Of a stretch of DNA of 64,000 bases, positions 1 to 7,248 are shown piece by piece. Numbering within the stretch: position 1 is the stretch's first letter; each line of letters opens with the position of its first letter. The stretch lies in NCBI GenBank assembly GCA_934457115.1, contig CAKSHI010000001.1, forward strand, positions 85,852 through 149,851, written 5' to 3'. The position numbers were made by a program, and so were the translations under genes. The stretch comes from an uncultured Eubacteriales bacterium. Its GTDB lineage: Bacteria > Bacillota > Clostridia > Oscillospirales > Acutalibacteraceae. Below the pieces are notes generated by a model that saw only the letters and a program-made list of their open reading frames with translations, ran no database searches and was not told the DNA's origin.

Positions 1-352
1 AAATAGAATTACTGATCTTTCAAATCTTATCAGAGATGATGTCGTAAATGATCCCACAAAGTTATTCACAAACGAACAATTTGAAAATGAGCTTGTTTAC
101 TCCGATTCTCAAATAAATACATCTAATATATCCTTTCCTATAATCTCAAAAAGGAATAAGGGTAACCAACCTACCTGTAACCCCAATAATAGCCCAAGCA
201 GTCCGAAAGGCGATATGCCAAGTTCTCCATCAGGTCAAGGGCCGGCAGGCGGCGATAACCAATCAATTAAAACAGGACCCCAAAAATCAAGCTTTTCTCT
301 TATGACATACGCCATAAAACTTAGAGAAAATCTTAAATCCCAACTAAGCTAA
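1..352 (+). CDS. C-terminal end of an unknown protein (5' end outside window)
   Basis: An open frame is already running at base 2 and ends with TAA at 350-352, giving the last 116 residues of a protein. The visible part is hydrophilic and Asn/Ser-rich. A Pro/Gly/Ser-rich stretch (about residues 60-90, with PSSPSG- and GQGPAGG-like runs) is followed by a more ordered tail ending in KLRENLKSQLS. I see no membrane segment and recognise no family; such a tail often links or ends a surface or secreted protein, but that is a guess. It converges on the M14 peptidase gene, with only five bases between the two stop codons. Confidence 0.6.
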   Translation, partial: NRITDLSNLIRDDVVNDPTKLFTNEQFENELVYSDSQINTSNISFPIISKRNKGNQPTCNPNNSPSSPKGDMPSSPSGQGPAGGDNQSIKTGPQKSSFSLMTYAIKLRENLKSQLS

Positions 353-357
353 GTTTA

Positions 358-1263
358 TTACATTATTATCGATAAAACCAAAAGTTCCTCCAACGTATAA
401 TAAATACTTTCAAGGTCTTTAATAGGTAAGGGATTCTTCCCCTTGCCTATTTCTATTGTAAATGCAGGTCTTCTAAACTCCTTAATAAACCAATCCTTAA
501 ATCCACCACCAACAGCCAGACCCTCAGGTCTTGAAGCCTTATAACCGCTGCTTGCAGACATTACCCTTGCCATCAATTCTGATTTTTCCGGGGTGTAATC
601 CCCATAATCCCAATAGATTTCCTCGCCTTGACTATGAAAAGCAAATGCCGAACGAATATTTGCAAATCTACATATCGATGTTAGTGCCTGCGTTTCAAGT
701 TCGCTTTCAGGAAATTTTCCGCCGTATCTTGTCTTGGCCGGGCCTATAATACCGGCATCCTGCTCTCTTTTATGCAAGAACTCCCATCCGGCATCAAAAT
801 TATGATTAATATCTACTCCTCTTGCATTTGAGTTCCAGTTTGATGTGTCCCCTTTGCTAACTTCTTGAACTAAACTCTTAAATCTTCCTGCAGCACTTAA
901 GCCATGAAGTGAAATCTCCACACCGTCAGGGTTTACACACGGTAAAATAAAAACTCCCCTCGTGTTTAGGAAATCAGCTATCCTAATTTCAGATATAGTC
1001 TCTTTTTTTACAATAGATTTGCAAAGCTCTTTGGTAAAATGTAAAAGTAAAAGACTTGTAAGCCACTCCATTCCATGGAATGCTCCTGCCAATAAGACTT
1101 GGTTCTTGGGGTTTCCTATTTGTATATAGGGTATATCTCTATCAAGAAGACTTTGTGACAAGACTCCTATGTTAATAAAATCATATTTTAACTCAAGCTT
1201 TCTTAAAAGTTTGCTTCGATTTTTTTCATCTGCAATGTTATAATCAAAAGGGCCCCTTAACAT
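358..1263 (-). CDS. M14-family zinc carboxypeptidase
   Basis: Predicted zinc metallocarboxypeptidase of 301 residues, close in style to bacterial gamma-D-glutamyl-diamino-acid peptidases that trim peptidoglycan stem peptides. The zinc ligands are visible: H63 and E66 in AFHGMEW and H210 in FAFHSQGEE. The general base would be E271 in FTIEIG. Substrate-pocket motifs VNPDGVE and DINHNFDAGW are also present. There is no signal peptide, so a cytoplasmic role such as cell-wall peptide recycling fits best. The start ATG has GGAAGGAAAG upstream. It is divergent from the Nudix gene. The family is clear; the exact substrate is not. Confidence 0.85.
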   Translation of the reverse strand: MLRGPFDYNIADEKNRSKLLRKLELKYDFINIGVLSQSLLDRDIPYIQIGNPKNQVLLAGAFHGMEWLTSLLLLHFTKELCKSIVKKETISEIRIADFLNTRGVFILPCVNPDGVEISLHGLSAAGRFKSLVQEVSKGDTSNWNSNARGVDINHNFDAGWEFLHKREQDAGIIGPAKTRYGGKFPESELETQALTSICRFANIRSAFAFHSQGEEIYWDYGDYTPEKSELMARVMSASSGYKASRPEGLAVGGGFKDWFIKEFRRPAFTIEIGKGKNPLPIKDLESIYYTLEELLVLSIIM

Positions 1264-1362
1264 AAAATCACTTTCCTTCCGTTTAACCTTTCAATAATAG
1301 ATATTCAATTAAGCGGATAAAAAGACATAATTTAACTAAAATTCAGAAAGGAATTTCATAAA

Positions 1363-1908
1363 ATGAATCTAGAAGAAAAAACACTTGAAACCCAAAAAAT
1401 ATTTAAAGGAAAAATAATCGATATTGATTTGGACAAAATAGAACTTCCAAACGGTAAATTCGCAACACGTGAAGTAGTAAATCATCCCGGCGGAGTATGT
1501 ATCGCAGCTCTTACTGATGAAAACGAACTCCTATTTGTTCGCCAATATCGCTATCCATATCACAAGGTAATACTAGAGCTCCCCGCAGGAAAACTTGAAA
1601 AAGGTTCCAACCCCTTAGAAAACGGCAAAAGAGAACTCAAAGAAGAAACCGGCGCTATAGGCAAAGATTATATTTCCCTAGGAGAACTTTACCCTAGTCC
1701 CGGATACTGTGCAGAAATTATTCACCTATATTTTTGTAAAGTTGAAAGTTTTGGAGATGTAGACCCTGATGATGATGAATTTTTAGATATAATAAAAATT
1801 AACGTAAATGACGCAGTAAATATGGTACTTGAAAACAAGATTTGTGATGCAAAAACCCAAGTTGCCGTTTTAAAGGTTGCCAAATATCTCGAGTTACACA
1901 AAATTTAA
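1363..1908 (+). CDS. Nudix hydrolase, ADP-ribose pyrophosphatase type
   Basis: A 181-residue Nudix hydrolase of the ADP-ribose diphosphatase (NudF/YqkG-like) type, expected to split ADP-ribose into AMP and ribose-5-phosphate. The core REXXEE is intact (R90 to E95, RELKEE). The surrounding box starts at G76 in LPAGKLEKG. At the position of the first box glutamate this protein has S82, a small departure from consensus. The N-terminal half has the strand pattern and the LFVRQYRYP motif typical of dimeric ADPRases. AGAAAGGAA precedes the ATG. It stands alone between a divergent peptidase and the tRNA pair. Confidence 0.85.
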   Translation: MNLEEKTLETQKIFKGKIIDIDLDKIELPNGKFATREVVNHPGGVCIAALTDENELLFVRQYRYPYHKVILELPAGKLEKGSNPLENGKRELKEETGAIGKDYISLGELYPSPGYCAEIIHLYFCKVESFGDVDPDDDEFLDIIKINVNDAVNMVLENKICDAKTQVAVLKVAKYLELHKI

Positions 1909-1967
1909 TTTTATAAATATCCAAAAACAGTATTTACTACAAGAATATATGTATGATTATTTTTTAC

Positions 1968-1996
1968 TTGACCGCACTCAATAAATAGTATATAAT
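1968..1996 (+). promoter_or_regulatory. sigma-A promoter of the tRNA pair
   Basis: TTGACC (1968-1973), a 17-base spacer and a perfect TATAAT (1991-1996). Transcription would start around 2003, six bases before tRNA-Thr. Confidence 0.75.
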
Positions 1997-2008
1997 AATT
2001 TGAGGTAA

Positions 2009-2084
2009 GCTGTTGTAGCTCAGTAGGTAGAGCAGCACACTCGTAATGTGCAGGTCACCGGTTCGATTCCGGTCAACAGCTCCA
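2009..2084 (+). tRNA. tRNA-Thr (anticodon CGU)
   Basis: A 76-base cloverleaf. The acceptor stem GCTGTTG pairs with CAACAGC (2074-2080), the anticodon stem is GCACA/TGTGC, and the seven-base loop CTCGTAA gives anticodon CGT (reads ACG). The T arm contains GGTTCGATTCC. CCA is encoded at 2082-2084. It reads ACG only, so it supplements other Thr tRNAs. Confidence 0.95.
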
Positions 2085-2097
2085 GTAATTTTATTAT

Positions 2098-2174
2098 CCG
2101 GGTGTGGCGCAGATTGGTAGCGCGCTTGAATGGGGTTCAAGAGGCCGCTGGTTCGATTCCAGTCACTCGGACCA
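2098..2174 (+). tRNA. tRNA-Pro (anticodon GGG)
   Basis: A 77-base cloverleaf. CCGGGTG pairs with CACTCGG (one G-T wobble). The anticodon stem CTTGA/TCAAG encloses ATGGGGT, so the anticodon is GGG. CCA is encoded at 2172-2174. It lies 13 bases after tRNA-Thr and shares its promoter. Confidence 0.95.
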
Positions 2175-2179
2175 CCTAT

Positions 2180-2226
2180 AAACCGCATAGATATTGACTT
2201 TTTGAGGTGTCTATGCGGTTTTTTTG
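2180..2226 (+). terminator. intrinsic terminator of the tRNA operon
   Basis: A perfect 12-bp stem (2180-2191 with 2210-2221, core ACCGCATAGA/TCTATGCGGT) followed by seven or more T residues. Confidence 0.9.
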
Positions 2227-2421
2227 TTTTGCTCTTTTTATCAGTTTTTTCATGTTTTTTCCCCTGCGTTGCTACGGGGTTGCTACGTAAATTATACTGC
2301 AATAAAAAAATAATATTGTCCATCAATCGCTTAAAAAGTTATCCTTAGTTTATAAGCTGTTTAATGATACAATAAAAACAATAAGAGACACATTATCAAT
2401 GGACTATTTAGTCTTCGACAA

Positions 2422-2463
2422 AAATAACTGCCTACTTTTAAAGGAGAAGGCAGTTATTTTTTA
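2422..2463 (+). terminator. hairpin terminator without an obvious upstream gene
   Basis: AAATAACTGCCT pairs with AGGCAGTTATTT around a 14-base loop and is followed by a T tract. It may end a lost gene or a short untranslated RNA starting in 2340-2420. Confidence 0.7.
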
Positions 2464-2559
2464 TACTCATATATTCCAAATATTATTAATATTAAGCACC
2501 AACAAGTTATACATTTAATCTAATTTTTCCCGTTTAACTTGACGTTTTATGACGTTTGA

Positions 2560-2588
2560 TTGACTAAGTTGACATTTTGTGCTATTAT
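2560..2588 (+). promoter_or_regulatory. candidate promoter upstream of the DUF5067 gene
   Basis: TTGACT (2560-2565), a 17-base spacer, TATTAT (2583-2588). The leader to the next start codon (2870) would be about 275 bases, which is long; a second, closer promoter may exist near 2845. Confidence 0.5.
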
Positions 2589-2869
2589 TAACCTAAAATT
2601 TTTATTAGGTATGATTTCGTGATAAATTCGCATAACCAACACTCACTCTAAACGCTTATTGCCCTTTAGACAGTAATTATACCTTAATATTTATTACTTT
2701 TTCTCTTGATGCAATAATTGCCCATGTAAATTACTTGTGTATTTATATTAAATACCTTGTTTGCAAAACGAATAATCCTAACTTATTTGATGTCTTAATT
2801 TTATGTAAAGGGATGGTTTTAAAAATGTAAAAAACTTATTGGTTATAATAAATATCAAGGAGTTTTATC

Positions 2870-3496
2870 ATGAAATATCAAAAGCACATAGAAAAAAACA
2901 ACAAAAAATTTTGCCATAAATACAGTACCAAAACAGAAAAAAGTACATCACATAGGAGCAACCGACACCAAGTAATTAAACCTAAACGTCCTATCTATAA
3001 AATATGGTGGTTCTGGATTCTTATTGTACTTGCAACAGTCATTATTATGGTAAGTATAATCGGCAACAATCAAAAAACACCTTCTAATACAACATCAATA
3101 TCCAATAATAAAAACAGCCCCGATACACTTGGAAAATATGAAGTAACAATCAAAGACGCCTCACTTACAAACGATTACGATGGAAATCCAGCTATGATAG
3201 TTACATTCTCCTTTAAAAACAACTCAAATCACGCACAGTCCTATGCTATGTCTATTTACGACATAGCATATCAAGACGGCATTCAGTTAGACATGGGAAT
3301 CGCAGCACAAGACAACTCAATTTACGAAGATGCATTCAAAAGTATTTTCCCCGGAATTACATTGGATGTAAAACGAATATATAAACTATCTAATACATCG
3401 TCACCCGTTCGAGTAGAAGCGTCTGAATTTGCAAGCCTATCAAATAAAAAGGTTGCAAGAACTTTTGAAACAGCGTCTCTCCCAAACAGTAACTAA
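2870..3496 (+). CDS. membrane-anchored DUF5067-like protein
   Basis: A 208-residue protein with a very basic Lys/His/Asn-rich N-terminus (about 1-43), one transmembrane helix (about 45-66, WWFWILIVLATVIIMVSIIG), a Ser/Asn linker and an extracellular beta domain (about 83-195). The segment with YDGNPAMIVTFSFKNNS and IAYQDGIQLDMGI matches the DUF5067 pattern known from Firmicutes surface proteins, often near phage or other mobile DNA. Function unknown; the domain is immunoglobulin-like and probably binds something outside the cell. SD CAAGGAG precedes the ATG. It is monocistronic. Confidence 0.7.
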   Translation: MKYQKHIEKNNKKFCHKYSTKTEKSTSHRSNRHQVIKPKRPIYKIWWFWILIVLATVIIMVSIIGNNQKTPSNTTSISNNKNSPDTLGKYEVTIKDASLTNDYDGNPAMIVTFSFKNNSNHAQSYAMSIYDIAYQDGIQLDMGIAAQDNSIYEDAFKSIFPGITLDVKRIYKLSNTSSPVRVEASEFASLSNKKVARTFETASLPNSN

Positions 3497-3538
3497 TTAT
3501 TCCGCACCTACTATTTGATATTATATATTACTTGGTAG

Positions 3539-3575
3539 GTGGATTGTTATCCACATTCTTTACATCATTTTTTCC
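3539..3575 (+). terminator. weak terminator-like hairpin
   Basis: GTGGAT-TGTT-ATCCAC (3539-3554), a 6-bp stem with a tetraloop, followed after a short gap by a T-rich run. It lies after the DUF5067 gene. Confidence 0.35.
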
Positions 3576-3733
3576 CTTTGTCTAAAATATAACTCACACT
3601 TGGTACAAGTTATGCTTTAGAGTTTGTAATAAATCCTATAAATCTTTCTCATATACAGCTTATACGTAATTTGTTTTTAATTTATTGATTTTTATAAATT
3701 TAATATGTGATATTAACCACAAGGAGTGATAAA

Positions 3734-4174
3734 ATGCTAGGCAATAAAGAAATAGAGGCTAATTACTTCGGCATAGAAAAAACAGGTTTAGCAGCGGCAC
3801 GTAATAAATCTAAAATCGATAAAAAGATGGATGATTTAAATGAAGTAATTACCAATAGTTTAATAAAATCTATTCAAAATAAAGCTACAAGTATTAAAAA
3901 CCTCTTTGAGATTAAAATTAACAATGACTCAATGCCCCACAAAATATCAAGTGGATACATATCTGTTACAAGATACTCACAAGATGCAGAATTAGATAAT
4001 ATGGTTATTGCTTTAGCAGGTAATAATACTGTTGATTATAAAAAAGCAATAAAATATAATGGCGGGATTAACCCTATTTCCTTTAGGCCAACGTATTTTA
4101 TTGAGCAGAACATATACTGCAAATCTATCCAAATCATTGGTAAAGTACTCGAATTAGGGGGAATATTTCAATGA
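3734..4174 (+). CDS. unknown 146-residue protein coupled to the K+ channel gene
   Basis: I do not recognise this protein. The start is set at the ATG at 3734 because AAGGAG lies eight bases upstream; a GTG nine codons earlier has no SD. It is soluble. The first 70 residues are Lys/Asn-rich and likely helical, and the second half looks mixed alpha/beta with short hydrophobic strands. No signal peptide or membrane helix. Its stop overlaps the channel start in an ATGA arrangement (4171-4174), so the two are translated together. A channel accessory or regulator is a plausible inference but has no sequence support beyond coupling. Confidence 0.65.
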   Translation: MLGNKEIEANYFGIEKTGLAAARNKSKIDKKMDDLNEVITNSLIKSIQNKATSIKNLFEIKINNDSMPHKISSGYISVTRYSQDAELDNMVIALAGNNTVDYKKAIKYNGGINPISFRPTYFIEQNIYCKSIQIIGKVLELGGIFQ

Positions 4175-4890
4175 AGGAGAAAATATACAACATCACAATC
4201 TGCATTTTGTGTTTTGCATCCGTAGGGCTCGCCGTCACTGATTTTACCCAAGGTTTGACCGATATGCAAAGGTTGGTTGACGATATTATATACGTAATAT
4301 TTGTAGTTGATTATATAGTACGATTTGCAATAGCTACTGATAAAAAGAAGTTCTTTAAGGAAAATATTTTTGACCTAATTGCAATTATTCCATTTAATTC
4401 AACTTTCAGGATATTTAGAACTTTGAAATTCAGCAAGTTCTTAAAGTTCGCTAAGTTATTTAAACTTCTACGAGTTGGTTCAGTTTTAGCAAGAATGCTA
4501 TCCAAGGCTAAAAGATTTCTAAATACAAACGGTTTAAAATATGTTCTTATTCTATCGCTAGCGTCAATTCTCTTCGCAACAATAGGAATTATGTACTTCG
4601 AGCATATGCAATTTGAAGATGCACTTTGGTGGGCATTTGTCACTGCAACAACTGTTGGGTATGGTGACCTATCGCCTTCAACCAAAGCAGGAAGAGTTAT
4701 TGCCTCATTGTTGATGCTTGTTGGGATAGGTGTAATTGGCTCATTGACCTCCTCTATCACTTCTTTCTTCCTACACCCCCATGAGAAACCGGAAAAACCT
4801 AGTTCGGACAAAGTTGAAATGGTTATGACTATGTACAATTCATTATCCGATGAAGAAAAGCAAGAATTTAAAGAAGAACTAATGCATTAA
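4171..4890 (+). CDS. voltage-gated-type potassium channel
   Basis: A 239-residue six-helix potassium channel of the Kv/KvAP-like ion-transport family. The selectivity filter is explicit: TVGYGD at residues 161-166, preceded by a pore helix with WWAFVTAT. S1 lies at about 5-25, S2 at 37-55, an S3 segment at 66-76, S5 at 122-142 and S6 at 173-200. S4 (about 79-105) carries basic residues at intervals (R80, R83, K86, K89, K92, K95, K98, R101), as in a voltage sensor. The short C-terminal tail (about 203-239) is charged and helical, ending EEKQEFKEEL, and has no RCK domain. It probably assembles as a homotetramer in the cell membrane. Confidence 0.9.
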   Translation: MKEKIYNITICILCFASVGLAVTDFTQGLTDMQRLVDDIIYVIFVVDYIVRFAIATDKKKFFKENIFDLIAIIPFNSTFRIFRTLKFSKFLKFAKLFKLLRVGSVLARMLSKAKRFLNTNGLKYVLILSLASILFATIGIMYFEHMQFEDALWWAFVTATTVGYGDLSPSTKAGRVIASLLMLVGIGVIGSLTSSITSFFLHPHEKPEKPSSDKVEMVMTMYNSLSDEEKQEFKEELMH

Positions 4891-4985
4891 TGTGCTAAGC
4901 ACCTGCACAATCACTAACTTGAAGTGTTTATTCGTATTTTAAATATTAATTTTACAATTTCACTGCAAACTATTAAAAGTCACTC

Positions 4986-5014
4986 TTGACTATATAGTTC
5001 AATCAATGTATAAT
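4986..5014 (+). promoter_or_regulatory. sigma-A promoter of the CPBP gene
   Basis: TTGACT (4986-4991), a 17-base spacer and a perfect TATAAT (5009-5014), about 60 bases ahead of the start codon. Confidence 0.75.
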
Positions 5015-5076
5015 TTTGTAATATAATGCTAAATCATTCCTAATCATACCATAATTAATATTTTGGAGTGGAGACA

Positions 5077-5814
5077 ATGCCAAACAAATTTATATCATCT
5101 GTTAAAGACTATGTAGGCCAAGCAAAACTTACTACTTCTAAAGTCGTTGTTGTAATGTTAGCAATAATTTCATCTTGGTGGATTATGGTTACTACACACT
5201 TTGCTGATCTTGAACCTATATTAGGAAAATACGTTGATTTTTTCGACAGTAAACGATTAATCGAGGTTGCTTTTATAGTAATAATATGTATGTTATATAG
5301 TAAAAGCCTAAAAATATCAATAAAAAAAATGTTTACAAGAATAGATGCTAAAATTTTAGCCGCAACCTTAATTGCTTCAGCAGCCTTTTTGTTCATATGC
5401 AATGTTATATTCAATATGAAAATATGCAAACTCGATTTTGGCAGCTTAACAAGTCTTATTAAACTTCTCTACTTAGCATTATTTGAAGAAATGGCCTTTC
5501 GTGGGTGGGGATATAATGCATTCTATTCAACTTATAAAGACAACTCAAAAATAAGGCTATTTAAAAAATTTGAAATTGAAAAGTCGGCACTCAAAGCGGC
5601 TATTATGACAAATATTTTCTTTGCCTTAATACATATGCAAGCCTACATGATGTTTTATAATTATAAATCAATTGGTCTATATATTTATTCATTGTTTGGT
5701 GTTTTTATTACCGGAATATATTTTACAATAATATTTTCCAAGACAAAATCTATTTGGAACGCAGTTATTTTACACGCTTTTTGGGATTGGTTTATAGGTT
5801 GTATGGTTTTTTAA
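5077..5814 (+). CDS. CPBP (Abi) family intramembrane glutamic metalloprotease
   Basis: A 245-residue polytopic protein with the CPBP/CAAX-protease motifs: EEMAFR (E137, E138, R142), a later histidine motif FFALIHMQ (H186), and HAFWDW near the C-terminus. This family, related to Rce1, cleaves in the membrane; bacterial members handle bacteriocin immunity, peptide maturation or protein anchoring. Which one applies is not shown. The start is placed at ATG 5077 because GGAG is eight bases upstream; the GTG at 5068 overlaps that SD. It has its own strong promoter and its own terminator, so it acts alone. Confidence 0.85.
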   Translation: MPNKFISSVKDYVGQAKLTTSKVVVVMLAIISSWWIMVTTHFADLEPILGKYVDFFDSKRLIEVAFIVIICMLYSKSLKISIKKMFTRIDAKILAATLIASAAFLFICNVIFNMKICKLDFGSLTSLIKLLYLALFEEMAFRGWGYNAFYSTYKDNSKIRLFKKFEIEKSALKAAIMTNIFFALIHMQAYMMFYNYKSIGLYIYSLFGVFITGIYFTIIFSKTKSIWNAVILHAFWDWFIGCMVF

Positions 5815-5861
5815 TAAGCTTTTATAGTACGTGTACTCTTACGCATACTCATCATATATTC

Positions 5862-5900
5862 AAGCATTGAGTTAGTATTCTAATGCAATGCTTTTTATAT
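5862..5900 (+). terminator. terminator of the CPBP gene
   Basis: AAGCATTG pairs with CAATGCTT, with an inner TTAG/CTAA extension, then a T-rich run. Confidence 0.75.
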
Positions 5901-5929
5901 TTTATCTTAATAGTTATAAGGAGAAACCA

Positions 5930-6691
5930 ATGTTAATATTTAATATTGCTTCAAAAAGCGAATGGAAACAAAAATGTAAAAACGTAAATTACGACACATC
6001 ATCACTTCAAAAGGACGGCTTTATCCACTGTTGTACATTTGAGCAGTTGCTACACGTTGCCAACAACAATCTCAAAAATGTAAAAGAAGACTTAGTTGTA
6101 CTTTGTATCGACGATGAGTGTTTAAAATCCGAATTAAAATGGGAGAAAAATAAGAAAAACGGTATCACCTTCCCCCATCTTTACGGTTCAATCAACACTA
6201 ATGCCGTAATTGATGTAATAGATTTTAATAAAAATGAGGATGGGGAATTCTTTATTTCAAGTGAATTATATAATTACTCTAACTATGAAAAATCATGTGG
6301 TGCAATAATCGTACATAAATTTGAAAATCAATATAAGACACTTCTAATTAACTTTTCTCACGCAGGAAAATCAAGCTGGGGATTTCCTAAAGGTCATGTA
6401 GAGCTGGGTGAAACAGAAGTAGAAACCGCTAAACGTGAAATACTTGAGGAAGTAGGATTAGAAGTCGAATTCATCCCCGATTTTAGAAGTTCAACTTACT
6501 TTTGCTGCAAAAAAGGTACTACAAATCAAGCCGTATATTATGCAGCTATATCTAATAATGAAACAGTTAAAATACAAGAAAGCGAAGTCAACGATTATGC
6601 TTGGTGTGATTTTAAAGCAGCTTGCGATTTAATAACCTTCGAGTGCGATAAAAATATTTTTAAACAATTTTGCTCTATATTTAGTGAATAA
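5930..6691 (+). CDS. DUF952-Nudix hydrolase fusion protein
   Basis: A 253-residue two-domain protein. Residues 1-112 are a DUF952 domain (IASKSEW near the start, DGFIHCCTFEQL at about 29-40, FPHLYG at 81-86). Residues 122-250 are a Nudix hydrolase of the diadenosine-tetraphosphatase-like type. Its box fits GX5EX7REUXEEXGU exactly (G155, E161, R169, E170, E173, E174, G176), with WGFPKGH just before it. From memory, DUF952 has been grouped with ADP-ribosyltransferase-like folds, which would make a fusion to a nucleotide-diphosphate hydrolase meaningful. Start chosen at 5930 (AAGGAG seven bases upstream) rather than at upstream in-frame codons. Hydrolase activity is likely; the role of DUF952 is unknown. 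Confidence 0.85.
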   Translation: MLIFNIASKSEWKQKCKNVNYDTSSLQKDGFIHCCTFEQLLHVANNNLKNVKEDLVVLCIDDECLKSELKWEKNKKNGITFPHLYGSINTNAVIDVIDFNKNEDGEFFISSELYNYSNYEKSCGAIIVHKFENQYKTLLINFSHAGKSSWGFPKGHVELGETEVETAKREILEEVGLEVEFIPDFRSSTYFCCKKGTTNQAVYYAAISNNETVKIQESEVNDYAWCDFKAACDLITFECDKNIFKQFCSIFSE

Positions 6692-6787
6692 ATATTATTA
6701 AACACTAGTATTTTTTTCTTGCAAACTTTATATTTATGTTATATAATTAGTTTTAAGATTTTTTGCTGTTTAGTAAGGAGACCTAAT

Positions 6788-7141
6788 ATGTTGGATAATC
6801 AACTTTTGAATGCAATTGGTAAGCTCTTGGATCAAAAGCTTAAACCTATTAATGAAGAAATAAAAGCTTTAAAACAGGATGTTCGTGATTTAACAAACCG
6901 CATATCCAAGGTTGAAAAGAATTTAGATAATCTTGAAAATCGTTCGCTTAAAATTAATCTTGCATTAGAAAACAATATAGGGAAAGATGTCCACCTTTTA
7001 GCAGAAGGTCACAGTGAAAATACAGCTAAAATTAAAAAAATTAATAAGGATATAGAACACATTAAAGAAAAAGTTGACGTTTTACATCTAATAGCCGAAA
7101 ATAATGTAAGAGAAATAAATACATTAAAAAGAGCTGAATAA
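6788..7141 (+). CDS. small coiled-coil protein
   Basis: A 117-residue soluble, highly charged protein, almost wholly helical. Heptad-like patterns run through about residues 15-55 (INEEIKALKQDVRDLTNRI) and 70-115. The start is at 6788, where AAGGAG precedes ATG; the upstream extension is hydrophobic with no SD. Similar short coiled-coil proteins are common and uncharacterised in Firmicutes. It is probably a structural or adaptor protein that oligomerises. It follows the DUF952-Nudix gene by 96 bases and ends at its own terminator. Confidence 0.7.
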   Translation: MLDNQLLNAIGKLLDQKLKPINEEIKALKQDVRDLTNRISKVEKNLDNLENRSLKINLALENNIGKDVHLLAEGHSENTAKIKKINKDIEHIKEKVDVLHLIAENNVREINTLKRAE

Positions 7142-7173
7142 CCGTTAATTTTTTTCTCTCATAATAAGTAAAC

Positions 7174-7214
7174 AAAGATAATCGTTCTAAAAAATGAGCG
7201 ATTATCTTTTATTA
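7174..7214 (+). terminator. terminator of the coiled-coil gene
   Basis: AAAGATAATCG (7174-7184) pairs with CGATTATCTTT (7199-7209), followed by TATTAT. Confidence 0.75.
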
Positions 7215-7248
7215 TAATTTCTAAATAATAAAAAAGGTAGGTGTTTTT

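Larger units (their letters stand above)
2227..2869. other. 640-base gene-poor stretch after the tRNAs
   Basis: No convincing gene. It holds a second strong hairpin terminator (2422-2463) with no gene in front of it, a repetitive A+T-rich segment with TTGAC/TGACG words (2535-2575), and a promoter (2560-2588). A reverse-strand frame overlapping 2175-2326 runs through both tRNA genes and is not considered a gene. Confidence 0.5.

Noticed and set aside
1964..2326. Minus-strand frame of 120 codons, with a VATQGKK-like piece reminiscent of integrase C-termini
   Set aside because: It runs through both tRNA genes and the terminator, has no SD and no integrase core, so it is a chance frame.
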